Source: an uncultured Gemella sp. (GTDB lineage Bacteria; Bacillota; Bacilli; Staphylococcales; Gemellaceae). Taken from it: 8,088 nt of DNA. A program made the position numbers and the translations under genes. The notes beneath the pieces were generated by a model. It was not told the DNA's origin. It was given only the letters and a program-made list of their open reading frames with translations, and did no database searches. Numbering within the stretch: the first letter of the stretch is position 1; each line of letters begins with the position of its first letter. The stretch covers positions 1 through 8,088 of the forward strand of contig CAMEOL010000042.1 of the NCBI GenBank assembly GCA_945929765.1, given 5' to 3'. This document shows, piece by piece, positions 1-6,296 of the stretch.

Positions 1-1018
1 AATCGATAATCCTCGTAAAGACGAAAAAGCGGCTAATATCGAATTTAGAATTAATGAACAAAGTGGACGAGATGTTCTTAGGATTGAGCAATTAAAAGTC
101 GGTTATAATAATAGCCAAATAGGAATGACTTATAATTTTGATGTTTACAAAAATGATCGTCTTGCAATAGTAGGAAAAAATGGTATAGGAAAATCTACAT
201 TAATAAAAACTATTGCCAAAAAACAAGCTGAACTTTTCGGTAATGTAGTTTATGGAAGCAAAGTATCTCTAGGTTACTACGATCAAAAGCAAGCAGACTT
301 TGAATCTAGCAAAACTATTCTGAATGAGTTATGGGATGAATATCCAACTATGAAAGAAGCAGATGTACGAGCTGTTCTTGGACGATTCCTTTTTAGTGGA
401 GAAGACGTAATGAAAATCGTACGAGATCTTTCTGGGGGAGAGAAAGCCCGATTGCAACTGGCTAAGTTAATGCTAGAAAGAAACAATTTATTAATACTTG
501 ATGAACCTACCAACCACTTAGATATAATAAGTAAGCAAGCACTAGAGTCGGCGTTAGAAAACTATGAAGGTACATTAGTATTTGTAAGTCACGATAGATA
601 TTTTATTAATAAAATTGCTAATAAAGTTTTGGATATAGAAAGTGATAATTATAACATTTATTTAGGTAATTATGACTATTATCTAGAAAAGAAAGAGCAA
701 GAACGTATAAAACAAGAATTAAACGTTAAAGAAGATGTTATAAAAGATAAGTCTGTTAATCAATACGCCAAAAGCAAAGAAGATAGAAAATTACTTCGTA
801 AGTTAGAGCGACAAAGAGATATGATAGTAGATAATATCGAAAAAGTTGAACAAGAAATTATCGAAGTTAATTACGAATTGGCAAAAGAAGAAATTTATAC
901 CAATCCAGAAAAGACGCAACAATGTAATGCGAAATTACAACAATTGCTAGAAAAACAAGAACAGTTAAATGAAGAATGGCTTGAAGTAGAAGAACAGTTA
1001 GAAGAGGTTAGTAATTAA
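1..1018 (+). CDS. ABC-F family ATPase, 3' part (linker and second ATPase domain, YdiF-like)
   Basis: The reading frame is open from the left edge (first full codon at 2), so the gene starts outside the window and the ATG at 125 is internal. ABC-F proteins are soluble tandem ATPases that bind the ribosomal E site and relieve stalled or antibiotic-blocked translation; they have no membrane domain and none is seen here. Counting from the Met at 125, visible motifs are Walker A GKNGIGKST (17-25), a Q-loop near Q54, signature LSGGE (102-106), Walker B LLILDEP (122-128) followed by TNHLD, and the switch His in VSHDRYF (156). About 100 charged residues then form a probable coiled-coil C-terminal extension (about 205-297). 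That extension resembles the YdiF/ABCF2 branch, though the exact subfamily is inference without the first ATPase domain. Its stop overlaps the next start by one base (TAATG). Confidence 0.9.
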   Translation, partial: IDNPRKDEKAANIEFRINEQSGRDVLRIEQLKVGYNNSQIGMTYNFDVYKNDRLAIVGKNGIGKSTLIKTIAKKQAELFGNVVYGSKVSLGYYDQKQADFESSKTILNELWDEYPTMKEADVRAVLGRFLFSGEDVMKIVRDLSGGEKARLQLAKLMLERNNLLILDEPTNHLDIISKQALESALENYEGTLVFVSHDRYFINKIANKVLDIESDNYNIYLGNYDYYLEKKEQERIKQELNVKEDVIKDKSVNQYAKSKEDRKLLRKLERQRDMIVDNIEKVEQEIIEVNYELAKEEIYTNPEKTQQCNAKLQQLLEKQEQLNEEWLEVEEQLEEVSN

Positions 1019-1395
1019 TGGATATTAATGTTACGACTTATATAGATGGAGAAAAATTATTGTTCGAAAAGAACGAAGGATCGTTTAGAGAAGAAGATAA
1101 AAGTTATGTAATAAATTATTTTGATAAAAATAAAAAAAGTTTCGAAATAGTTATTGACAAAAATAAAGATAATGTTAGTATATTAAAAGAAGGTGTAGCT
1201 ATGAGTTTAGGATCTAATCCAGCAGAAACTCGCTATAGTCCTGAATTTGGTATAATAAAATTAAAACTAAAATTATTAGGGTTAAATATTTTAGAAAAAA
1301 ATAAATTTATTCAATTTGAAATTAATTATAAAATATTTTTTTCTGCAATTGATAGTCAAAATAATACGTTGAAAATATTAATAAAAAGATCTTAA
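1018..1395 (+). CDS. DUF1934 (YwiB-type) calycin-like beta-barrel protein
   Basis: This 125-residue protein has no signal peptide or membrane segment. It reads as alternating short beta strands, starting MDINVTTYIDGEK, with a central PAETRYSPEFGIIKLKLK region and a C-terminal stretch around FEINYKIFFSAIDSQNNTLKI. That pattern fits DUF1934, whose Bacillus subtilis member YwiB lies immediately upstream of argS. The same position here (41 bases before argS) is the main support for the call, with the fold pattern second. The family's biochemical function is not established, so none is assigned. The start ATG shares its A with the preceding TAA, with a weak AGAGGT ribosome site nine bases upstream inside the ABC-F gene, suggesting translational coupling. 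At 125 residues it is slightly shorter than YwiB (about 140). Confidence 0.78.
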   Translation: MDINVTTYIDGEKLLFEKNEGSFREEDKSYVINYFDKNKKSFEIVIDKNKDNVSILKEGVAMSLGSNPAETRYSPEFGIIKLKLKLLGLNILEKNKFIQFEINYKIFFSAIDSQNNTLKILIKRS

Positions 1396-1435
1396 TTATT
1401 AATATGTTATAGAAGAAAAAAATTAAGGAGAAACA

Positions 1436-3073
1436 ATGAAAAATAAAATAATTAATTTATTAACTTCTTCTGTTAATAAACTAGGTGTTCAAGATTTAGC
1501 AATTCACGTAGAAACTCCTAAAAATACTGATAATGGAGATTTCTCTTCGAATGTTGCGATGCAATTAACAAAAGTGTTACGAAAAAATCCGCGTGAAATT
1601 GCAGAACAAATAATTAGCAATCTAGAAGAAGTTGATTTTGTTGAAAAAGTAGAGATTGCAGGACCAGGTTTTATAAATTTCTTTGTAAACAAAGCTACTC
1701 TTGGTGATATTTTAAAGACGATTTTTGACAAGAATGAGAATTTCGGAGAGAACAATACAGGTAATAACGAAAAAGTATTGTTAGAATATGTTTCGGCTAA
1801 TCCTACGGGTGATTTGCACGTAGGTCATGCACGTAACGGAGCTGTAGCAGATTCGTTATCTCGTATAATGAAAAAATCATCTTATGACGTTACACGTGAA
1901 TATTATGTCAATGATGCAGGGAATCAAATTAACAACCTTACACTATCAGCAGACTGTCGCTATAAACAAGCTTTAGGTTTAGATGTTTCTATGCCGGAAG
2001 ATGGTTATAACGGAAATGACATTGTTAAGCTAGGAGAAGTACTAGCAGAACAATTTGGCAACAGTTTATTAGAAAAATCAGAAGAAGATTACTATAAATT
2101 TTTGCGTGAGTACTCTGTTAATTACCAATTAGAAAAACTAAAAAAAGATTTAACTGCTTTCCGTGTAGAATTTGATAGTTTCTATAGTGAAACTTCTCTT
2201 TACGAAAATGGAAAAATTAAAGAAACTTTAACAAAATTGCGTGAATTAGGTCATATCTATGATTTAGATGGTGCTACTTGGTTGCGTACTACTGAGCTTG
2301 GAACAGGAGATGATAAAGATCGTGTTCTTATAAAAGCAGATGGAAGTTATACATACTTTACTCCGGATATTGCATACCATAAAGATAAATTTGATCGTGG
2401 CTATAAAAAGTTAATAAATCTTTTTGGAGCTGACCACCACGGTTATGTTCCGCGATTAAAGGCTTCTGTTGCAGCAACGGGCTATAATCCAACAGATTTA
2501 GAAGTTTTAATAATGCAGTTAGTTAGGTTGTTAGAAAATGGCCAAGAAGTTAAGATGAGTAAGAGAACAGGAAAAACTATAACTATTCGTGACTTGATAG
2601 AAGAGGTTGGAGTAGACGCAGCACGTTATTTCTTAGTTATGCGTAGTGCAGATACGCACTTAGATTTTGATTTTGCACTTGCCAAAGAACAATCTAGTGA
2701 CAACCCGTTATATTATGTACAGTATGCTCACGCAAGAATATGTTCTATTTTACGTCAAGTAGAAGAAAATAAATATGATATTACAAAATATGATGCTAAT
2801 TTACTAACTGATGAATATTCGATAGATGTACTAAAAAACTTGGCATATTTCCCAGAGGTTGTTGCTCAAGCAGCTAAGTATTATGAACCGCATCGTCTGT
2901 GTAATTATATGCAAAATTTAGCTGCATCTTTCCACAAGTTCTATGGTAATAATAAAGTTATTACGGAAAATATTGAACAAACGATTAGTTATTTGGCTTT
3001 AATTACAGCTGTAAAAATTACAATAAAAAATGCATTACAATTAATAGGTGTTAGTGCACCAGAAAAAATGTAA
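1436..3073 (+). CDS. argS: arginyl-tRNA synthetase
   Basis: This class I cytoplasmic aminoacyl-tRNA synthetase charges tRNA-Arg with arginine using ATP. At 545 residues it is close to the usual bacterial length (about 555). Residues 1-110 fit the Arg-tRNA synthetase N-terminal domain that contacts the tRNA D-loop, including DNGDFSSNVAMQL (32-44). The catalytic core begins at LLEYVSANPTGDLHVGHARNG, with the HIGH-type motif HVGH at 128-131. The second signature, KMSKR, is at 373-377, and a GADHHGYVPRLKA block (331-343) lies between them. From about 420 the sequence NPLYYVQYAHARICSI opens the DALR anticodon-binding domain, which runs to the C-terminus. The start is fixed by a good TAAGGAG site (1424-1430) five bases before the ATG. 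It sits between the DUF1934 gene and rpoE, an order known from Bacillus. No T-box leader is visible in the 40-base gap upstream, so regulation by arginine-tRNA antitermination is not supported here. Confidence 0.98.
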   Translation: MKNKIINLLTSSVNKLGVQDLAIHVETPKNTDNGDFSSNVAMQLTKVLRKNPREIAEQIISNLEEVDFVEKVEIAGPGFINFFVNKATLGDILKTIFDKNENFGENNTGNNEKVLLEYVSANPTGDLHVGHARNGAVADSLSRIMKKSSYDVTREYYVNDAGNQINNLTLSADCRYKQALGLDVSMPEDGYNGNDIVKLGEVLAEQFGNSLLEKSEEDYYKFLREYSVNYQLEKLKKDLTAFRVEFDSFYSETSLYENGKIKETLTKLRELGHIYDLDGATWLRTTELGTGDDKDRVLIKADGSYTYFTPDIAYHKDKFDRGYKKLINLFGADHHGYVPRLKASVAATGYNPTDLEVLIMQLVRLLENGQEVKMSKRTGKTITIRDLIEEVGVDAARYFLVMRSADTHLDFDFALAKEQSSDNPLYYVQYAHARICSILRQVEENKYDITKYDANLLTDEYSIDVLKNLAYFPEVVAQAAKYYEPHRLCNYMQNLAASFHKFYGNNKVITENIEQTISYLALITAVKITIKNALQLIGVSAPEKM

Positions 3074-3086
3074 ATAGGAGAAGAAA

Positions 3087-3545
3087 ATGACAGAAGTAAA
3101 AAATATTAATAGTTCATCAATTACAGAGCAATGTTATAATTATATGGTTGATAACAACATTACGCGCCTAAATGTATATGATTTTATTGATCATATAAAA
3201 GAACAAATGAATATTTCAGAGGAAGAGTTTGTTTCTCAAATGTCATATTTTTATACAGATTTAAATCTAGATGGAAGATTTGTTTGTGTAGAGGATGGTA
3301 GTTGGATGCTAAAAGATAATTTATCAGTAGAAGATGTAATGAATTTTGTTGAACCGAGTATCCACAAATTCGAACTTGACGATGAAGATGAGTTATCGTT
3401 ATTAGAAGAAGACGAAGATATCGTTGATGAAGTAGATGAACTTCTTGATGAAGAAGACGGAGAAGAAGAGGATAACGATTTATACGAATTTGATGACGAG
3501 ATTGTCTCTAAATATCAAATTAATACAGAAGATGACGAGTTCTAA
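3087..3545 (+). CDS. rpoE: DNA-directed RNA polymerase delta subunit
   Basis: This is the delta subunit of Gram-positive RNA polymerase. It is not the extracytoplasmic sigma factor that shares the symbol in enterobacteria. Delta binds core polymerase, promotes recycling and destabilises open complexes. Residues 1 to about 90 form the winged HARE-HTH domain, with the characteristic DLNLDGRFVCVEDGSWMLK segment at 58-76. From about 96 to 152 the chain is almost entirely Asp and Glu, the expected disordered acidic tail, here somewhat shorter than in B. subtilis (152 versus about 173 residues in total). It begins 13 bases after argS with an AGGAG site (3076-3080), so it is probably cotranscribed. 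A strong terminator lies about 80 bases downstream. The low-complexity acidic tail is normal for the family, not a repeat expansion. Confidence 0.95.
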   Translation: MTEVKNINSSSITEQCYNYMVDNNITRLNVYDFIDHIKEQMNISEEEFVSQMSYFYTDLNLDGRFVCVEDGSWMLKDNLSVEDVMNFVEPSIHKFELDDEDELSLLEEDEDIVDEVDELLDEEDGEEEDNDLYEFDDEIVSKYQINTEDDEF

Positions 3546-3625
3546 TTTTTGGTTTATCCGTAAAAATTAAAATTTGTTTGTCGGGTAACGGTATAAAAAA
3601 TATTTCTATTCAATAATTATAAAAG

Positions 3626-3674
3626 AAGGCTCAAATATTTGATTTTAAAAGAATCAAATTTTTAGGCCTTTTTT
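3626..3674 (+). terminator. rho-independent terminator of the argS-rpoE transcript
   Basis: The arms 3626-3644 (AAGGC...TTTGATT) and 3652-3670 (AATCAAA...GCCTT) form a 19-position stem with only three mismatched positions. The loop is seven bases (TTAAAAG), and a run of six T follows (3669-3674, overlapping the end of the stem). It lies 80 bases after the rpoE stop and ends the first gene cluster. Confidence 0.9.
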
Positions 3675-3706
3675 AGTGCATAGAATTTTTTCTCTTTAAA
3701 CAAGCT

Positions 3707-3726
3707 ATAAGTAAAGATTTACTTAT
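3707..3726. repeat. perfect inverted repeat ATAAGTAAA-GA-TTTACTTAT
   Basis: The nine-base arms are perfectly complementary and separated by two bases, far too tight to be a good RNA hairpin and more like a symmetric protein-binding site. It lies about 150 bases upstream of the permease promoter and shares the core GTAAA...TTTAC with the inverted repeat overlapping that promoter. No T-run follows, so it is not a terminator. A binding role is inference. Confidence 0.5.
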
Positions 3727-3863
3727 TATATTTGTTTCGTATGTGTTAGGTATAAGTGATTTTTTCTTTGTTATAAATTCGCTCTAGATTTAGGTAGCTA
3801 TATAATTATTTTTTATCAGTTTTATGTAATTGTATTTTCAATTTAGAAATTTCTGAAAATTTA

Positions 3864-3879
3864 GTAAAGTATGCTTTAC
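3864..3879. promoter_or_regulatory. candidate operator GTAAAG-TATG-CTTTAC overlapping the permease -35 box
   Basis: Six-base arms (3864-3869 and 3874-3879) are perfectly complementary around a four-base centre. The right arm covers five of the six -35 bases, a classic repressor position. The protein that might bind is unknown. The symmetry could be chance in AT-rich DNA, but the position and the similar repeat at 3707-3726 make it worth listing. Confidence 0.4.
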
Positions 3880-3903
3880 AAATAATTATAATTGGTGTAT
3901 AAT
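3875..3903 (+). promoter_or_regulatory. sigma-A promoter of the permease gene
   Basis: The -35 box TTTACA (3875-3880) and the consensus -10 TATAAT (3898-3903) are separated by exactly 17 bases. Transcription should begin near 3909-3911, leaving a leader of under 30 bases that contains only the ribosome site AAAGGATG (3923-3930). That is too short for a lysine riboswitch or T-box. Confidence 0.85.
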
Positions 3904-3937
3904 AAAATCTAAAATTTTTAACAAAGGATGTGAATTT

Positions 3938-5377
3938 ATGGCAGAAGTCAAAATGAAAAGAAATCTTAAGTCTCGTCACGTATCGATGATGGCAATCGGA
4001 GGTGCGATCGGGACAGGATTATTTATGGCAACGGGTGCTATGGTCAGTCAAGCTGGATCATATATATCAGTGCTATCATATGTTTTAATAGGTGTTTTAA
4101 TTTATTTTTTAATGTCAGCAATAGGTGAATTAGCTAGTTTTTATCCGGTGTCTGGATCATTTAGTTCTTATGCGGAAAGATTTGTTGATCCTTCATTAGG
4201 TTTTGCAGTAGGATGGTTATACTGGGTAATTTGGATTTTAGTAGCTGGTATTGATATTATTACATTATCAAAAGTTTTACAATTTTGGCCGTTTTTCCAA
4301 CAATTTTCTACAATGACATTATGTTTATTTTTCTTAGCGTTATTATGTATAGTTAATATAGCGAGTGTTCGAATTTTTGGAGAGGTAGAATATTGGTTAA
4401 CAATTATAAAAGTAGTAGTAGTATTAGTGTTCTTATTAGTAGGTGTAGCTTTAATTTTTGGAATTTTAGGTCAGCCTGCACATGGTTTATCAACATTCGT
4501 AAAAAACAGTAATGTAGGTGAGTTTCAAGGGTTCATGGGATTCTTTGCTATTTTGTCAACTGCTGCATTCTCATTTGGTGGGACAGAGTCAGTTGCTGTA
4601 GCGTCAGGTGAATCTGATAATCCAGAAAAAACAATGCCTAAAGCTGTAAATCAAGTATTTTGGCGTATATTAATTTTTTATGTTGCAACGATCTTTATTA
4701 TAGCGTCAGTTATTTCTGCAACAGATGAAAGATTATTAGATACTTCTAGTATCCTTGCTTCGCCGTTTACGTTGATTTTCGAAAATGCAGGATTATTATT
4801 AGCTGCTTCGGTAATGAATGCTGTAATTTGTGCGTCGGTTCTTTCAGCAGGTAATTCAGGTGTTTATTTTTCGAGTAGACAGCTTTATTCGCTAAGTGCA
4901 AGAGGGTTAGCTCCTAAAGTATTTTCAAAATTAAGTTCTAATTCTAGTCCACAATATGCGGTGCTTACAACGATAGCAGTTATAGTGTTAAGTTTTGTAT
5001 TTGAGCATTATAATGCAGCAGGTTACTACATGTTACTTTCGTTAGTAGGAGTTCTAATAGTTTGTATTTGGATAATAGCTATTTATTCACAAATAAGATT
5101 ACGTAAAGCAATAAAAGTACAAGGTAAAGATGTGAAAGAAATTTTGCCGTATCGCTCTAAATTTGGTGTAACAGGATCTTATATTGCAATTATATCATTT
5201 GTGGCATTAATAGTTTTACAAACTTATGCAGATTTTACTACTAAAGGCTTATTAGCTGCATTTTATGATGTTTTACCATTATTAATTATTACAACATTGT
5301 TTGTTGGTTATAAAGTAGTTAAGAAGACAAAAAGTGTAAAATTAGAAGAGATGGATTTGACAAAATTCAAACATTAA
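3938..5377 (+). CDS. amino acid permease, AAT family of the APC superfamily (LysP-like)
   Basis: This 479-residue integral membrane protein has about twelve hydrophobic segments and no cleavable signal peptide, as expected for proton-coupled amino acid importers of the AAT group. The first helix carries the family motif GGAIGTGLF (21-29), part of the substrate site in APC transporters. GELASFYPVSGSF (63-75) and the GTESVAVASGESDNPEKTMPKA loop (215-236) are further hallmarks. NSGVYFSSRQLYSLSARGLAPKVF (296-319) matches the conserved segment after helix 8. The N-terminal half reads most like lysine-specific permeases (LysP), but substrate cannot be settled by eye, so no symbol is given. Gamma-aminobutyrate or aromatic amino acid permeases of the same family remain possible. 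It is a single-gene transcript with its own promoter and a downstream terminator. A cationic C-terminal tail (about 460-479) is cytoplasmic. Confidence 0.92.
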   Translation: MAEVKMKRNLKSRHVSMMAIGGAIGTGLFMATGAMVSQAGSYISVLSYVLIGVLIYFLMSAIGELASFYPVSGSFSSYAERFVDPSLGFAVGWLYWVIWILVAGIDIITLSKVLQFWPFFQQFSTMTLCLFFLALLCIVNIASVRIFGEVEYWLTIIKVVVVLVFLLVGVALIFGILGQPAHGLSTFVKNSNVGEFQGFMGFFAILSTAAFSFGGTESVAVASGESDNPEKTMPKAVNQVFWRILIFYVATIFIIASVISATDERLLDTSSILASPFTLIFENAGLLLAASVMNAVICASVLSAGNSGVYFSSRQLYSLSARGLAPKVFSKLSSNSSPQYAVLTTIAVIVLSFVFEHYNAAGYYMLLSLVGVLIVCIWIIAIYSQIRLRKAIKVQGKDVKEILPYRSKFGVTGSYIAIISFVALIVLQTYADFTTKGLLAAFYDVLPLLIITTLFVGYKVVKKTKSVKLEEMDLTKFKH

Positions 5378-5396
5378 TATAAAAGTAGATAGAGTA

Positions 5397-5432
5397 AAAA
5401 ACTACCCTGAATTTTATTTCGGGGTAGTTTTT
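5397..5432. terminator. bidirectional rho-independent terminator between the permease and def
   Basis: A perfect 11-base stem, AAAAACTACCC (5397-5407) with GGGTAGTTTTT (5422-5432), can be extended inward by a G-T and several further pairs. The plus-strand T-run ends the permease transcript. The A-run on the left gives a T-run on the minus strand, so the same hairpin can end the convergent def transcript. No other hairpin is seen in the 122-base gap. Confidence 0.9.
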
Positions 5433-5499
5433 GTATTATAAATATTTAGTCTAACGTTACAATAATTTTATTATAATTTCAAATATCTATGTCATTATA

Positions 5500-6054
5500 T
5501 TAAAGTTTTTCGTATTCAGCAGGAACGTCGAATGGATTTTCTTTGTTTATGTGATCATAGAATAATACTCCATTAAGATGATCAATTTCATGTTGGAAGC
5601 ATATAGCAGGTAAATCAGTTAAGTTTAGTGTGATTTTTTCATCATTTTCGTTATAACCAATAACTTTTATTTTAGAATATCTAGGTACGTAACCTTTAAT
5701 TTCTTTGTCGACAGAAAGACACCCTTCTCCTCCTGATAAGTAGCATTTAGATGCAGAGTGTGATATTATTTTTGGATTGTATAGAGCGTATGATACTGTG
5801 TTTTTTGGATTTTCATCATCAGGTATATGAACAGCAATCATTCTTTTACTAACGTTTATTTGAGGGGCTGCAAGTCCGATTCCAGGTTTTAGATTATATT
5901 TTTCGCATAATTCATCGTCTTGAGAAGCGATTACGTATTCTAATAATTTTTTTAAAGTTTCTTTGTCTTCTTGCGAAATAGGTGAGTTAACTTCTTTTGC
6001 TCTTTCTCTTAAAGTAGCATGTGGATCAATAATAATATTTTTTGCTGTTATCAT
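5500..6054 (-). CDS. def: peptide deformylase, type II
   Basis: This metalloenzyme removes the formyl group from the initiator methionine of nascent proteins at the ribosome exit. All three catalytic motifs are intact: GIGLAAPQ (58-65), EGCLSV (110-115, with the metal-ligand Cys112) and HEIDH (155-159, with metal-ligand His155 and His159 and the catalytic Glu156). The length of 184 residues and the insertion between motifs I and II (about 68-105) fit the Gram-positive type II class, such as the S. aureus enzyme. The start is supported by an AAGGAG site at 6060-6065 on the minus strand. It is transcribed alone, divergent from hrcA and convergent with the permease. No fmt gene is next to it, as is often the case for this paralogue type. 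The C-terminus (ENPFDVPAEYEKL) is not truncated. Confidence 0.96.
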   Translation of the reverse strand: MITAKNIIIDPHATLRERAKEVNSPISQEDKETLKKLLEYVIASQDDELCEKYNLKPGIGLAAPQINVSKRMIAVHIPDDENPKNTVSYALYNPKIISHSASKCYLSGGEGCLSVDKEIKGYVPRYSKIKVIGYNENDEKITLNLTDLPAICFQHEIDHLNGVLFYDHINKENPFDVPAEYEKL

Positions 6055-6085
6055 AAGTTCTCCTTAAAAATAATTTTATTGAACA

Positions 6086-6094
6086 ATTATACCA
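6086..6094 (-). promoter_or_regulatory. extended -10 promoter of def
   Basis: On the minus strand the sequence TGGTATAAT gives a consensus -10 (6086-6091) preceded by the TG of an extended -10 (6093-6094). The -35 at the 17-base spacing (TTTTAT, 6109-6114) is poor, which an extended -10 can compensate. The start codon lies about 30 bases downstream. Confidence 0.7.
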
Positions 6095-6168
6095 TATTTA
6101 AAAAGAAAATAAAATTTATTCTATAAAAAATGCTTATATATCAGAGTTTCAACAATTTAGAAAAAATA

Positions 6169-6185
6169 AGTCAAATAAAGTCAAA
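6169..6185 (+). promoter_or_regulatory. CtsR operator, box 1
   Basis: Two direct heptads AGTCAAA (6169-6175 and 6179-6185) are separated by TAA. This matches the CtsR consensus of tandem RGTCAAA repeats with an NAN spacer at every position. It lies 18 bases upstream of the hrcA -35 box. CtsR is the repressor of clp and other heat-shock genes in Bacilli; the ctsR gene itself is not in the window. Confidence 0.8.
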
Positions 6186-6202
6186 AAAATTAAACAAAAT
6201 GT

Positions 6203-6219
6203 GTTGACTTTTTTTGACC
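6203..6219 (-). promoter_or_regulatory. CtsR operator, box 2, overlapping the hrcA -35 box
   Basis: Read on the minus strand it is GGTCAAA-AAA-AGTCAAC: the first heptad is perfect, the second differs at its last base, and the spacer fits NAN. Its left heptad includes the entire -35 TTGACT of the hrcA promoter, so a bound repressor would block RNA polymerase. It is inverted relative to box 1, with the centres 34 bases apart. Confidence 0.8.
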
Positions 6220-6232
6220 TAAGTGATAATAT
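6204..6232 (+). promoter_or_regulatory. sigma-A promoter of the hrcA operon
   Basis: The -35 TTGACT (6204-6209) is followed at 17 bases by TAATAT (6227-6232), preceded by the TG of an extended -10 (6224-6225). GATAAT at 6225-6230 is an alternative -10 with a short 15-base spacer. Either way transcription starts just before CIRCE. Confidence 0.75.
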
Positions 6233-6244
6233 TATAAATATGAA

Positions 6245-6271
6245 TTAGCACTCTAACAGTTAAAGTGCTAA
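6245..6271. promoter_or_regulatory. CIRCE element (HrcA operator)
   Basis: TTAGCACTC (6245-6253), nine bases, then AAGTGCTAA (6263-6271) match the CIRCE consensus TTAGCACTC-N9-GAGTGCTAA, with one changed base at 6263. The symmetry extends by one A-T pair outside. It sits immediately downstream of the promoter and 25 bases before the hrcA start, so HrcA should repress its own operon here. Confidence 0.97.
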
Positions 6272-6281
6272 TCATAAATAA

Positions 6282-6292
6282 AAGAAGGTGAT
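6282..6292 (+). promoter_or_regulatory. ribosome binding site that fixes the hrcA start
   Basis: AAGAAGGTGAT pairs with the 3' end of 16S rRNA at ten of eleven positions and ends four bases before the ATG at 6297. The in-frame GTG at 6288 lies inside this site, so it cannot be the start. Confidence 0.85.
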
Positions 6293-6296
6293 TACT

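Larger units (their letters stand above)
3546..3937. other. gene-free stretch between rpoE and the permease gene
   Basis: This 392-base stretch holds no credible coding frame on either strand: stops are frequent and no ribosome site precedes an open frame. Its contents in order are a short possible stem at 3554-3561 with 3588-3596 (TTATCCGT against ACGG-T-ATAA, weak), the rpoE terminator, a perfect 9-base inverted repeat at 3707-3726, a 10-base palindrome AGAAATTTCT at 3845-3854, a second inverted repeat at 3864-3879, and the permease promoter. The roughly 110 bases from 3727 to 3840 are AT-rich with nothing I can name. Confidence 0.7.

Noticed and set aside
125..127. ATG at 125 as the true start of the ABC-F gene
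   Set aside because: The frame is open to the window edge, the upstream residues fit the linker and first strand of the second ATPase domain, and there is no ribosome site before 125.
283..513. Minus-strand open frames within the ABC-F, argS and hrcA genes
   Set aside because: They are antisense shadows of well-supported genes, with no ribosome sites and no recognisable protein features.
1369..1397. Separate promoter for argS (TTGAAA with a weak -10)
   Set aside because: The -10 at the proper spacing (TTAATT) is poor in very AT-rich DNA, so it is not supportable over chance.
3369..3545. Acidic low-complexity 3' end of rpoE as a repeat expansion
   Set aside because: An Asp/Glu-rich disordered tail is the normal C-terminal region of the delta subunit.
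3554..3596. Stem TTATCCGT/ACGG-T-ATAA after rpoE as a terminator or RNA element
   Set aside because: The stem is short with a bulge, the loop is long and there is no T-run. The real terminator follows at 3626-3674.
3904..3937. Lysine riboswitch or T-box before the permease
   Set aside because: The predicted leader is under 30 bases, far too short for either.
6288..6296. GTG at 6288 as the hrcA start
   Set aside because: It lies inside the strong ribosome site AAGAAGGTGAT. The conserved HrcA N-terminus begins at ATG 6297.
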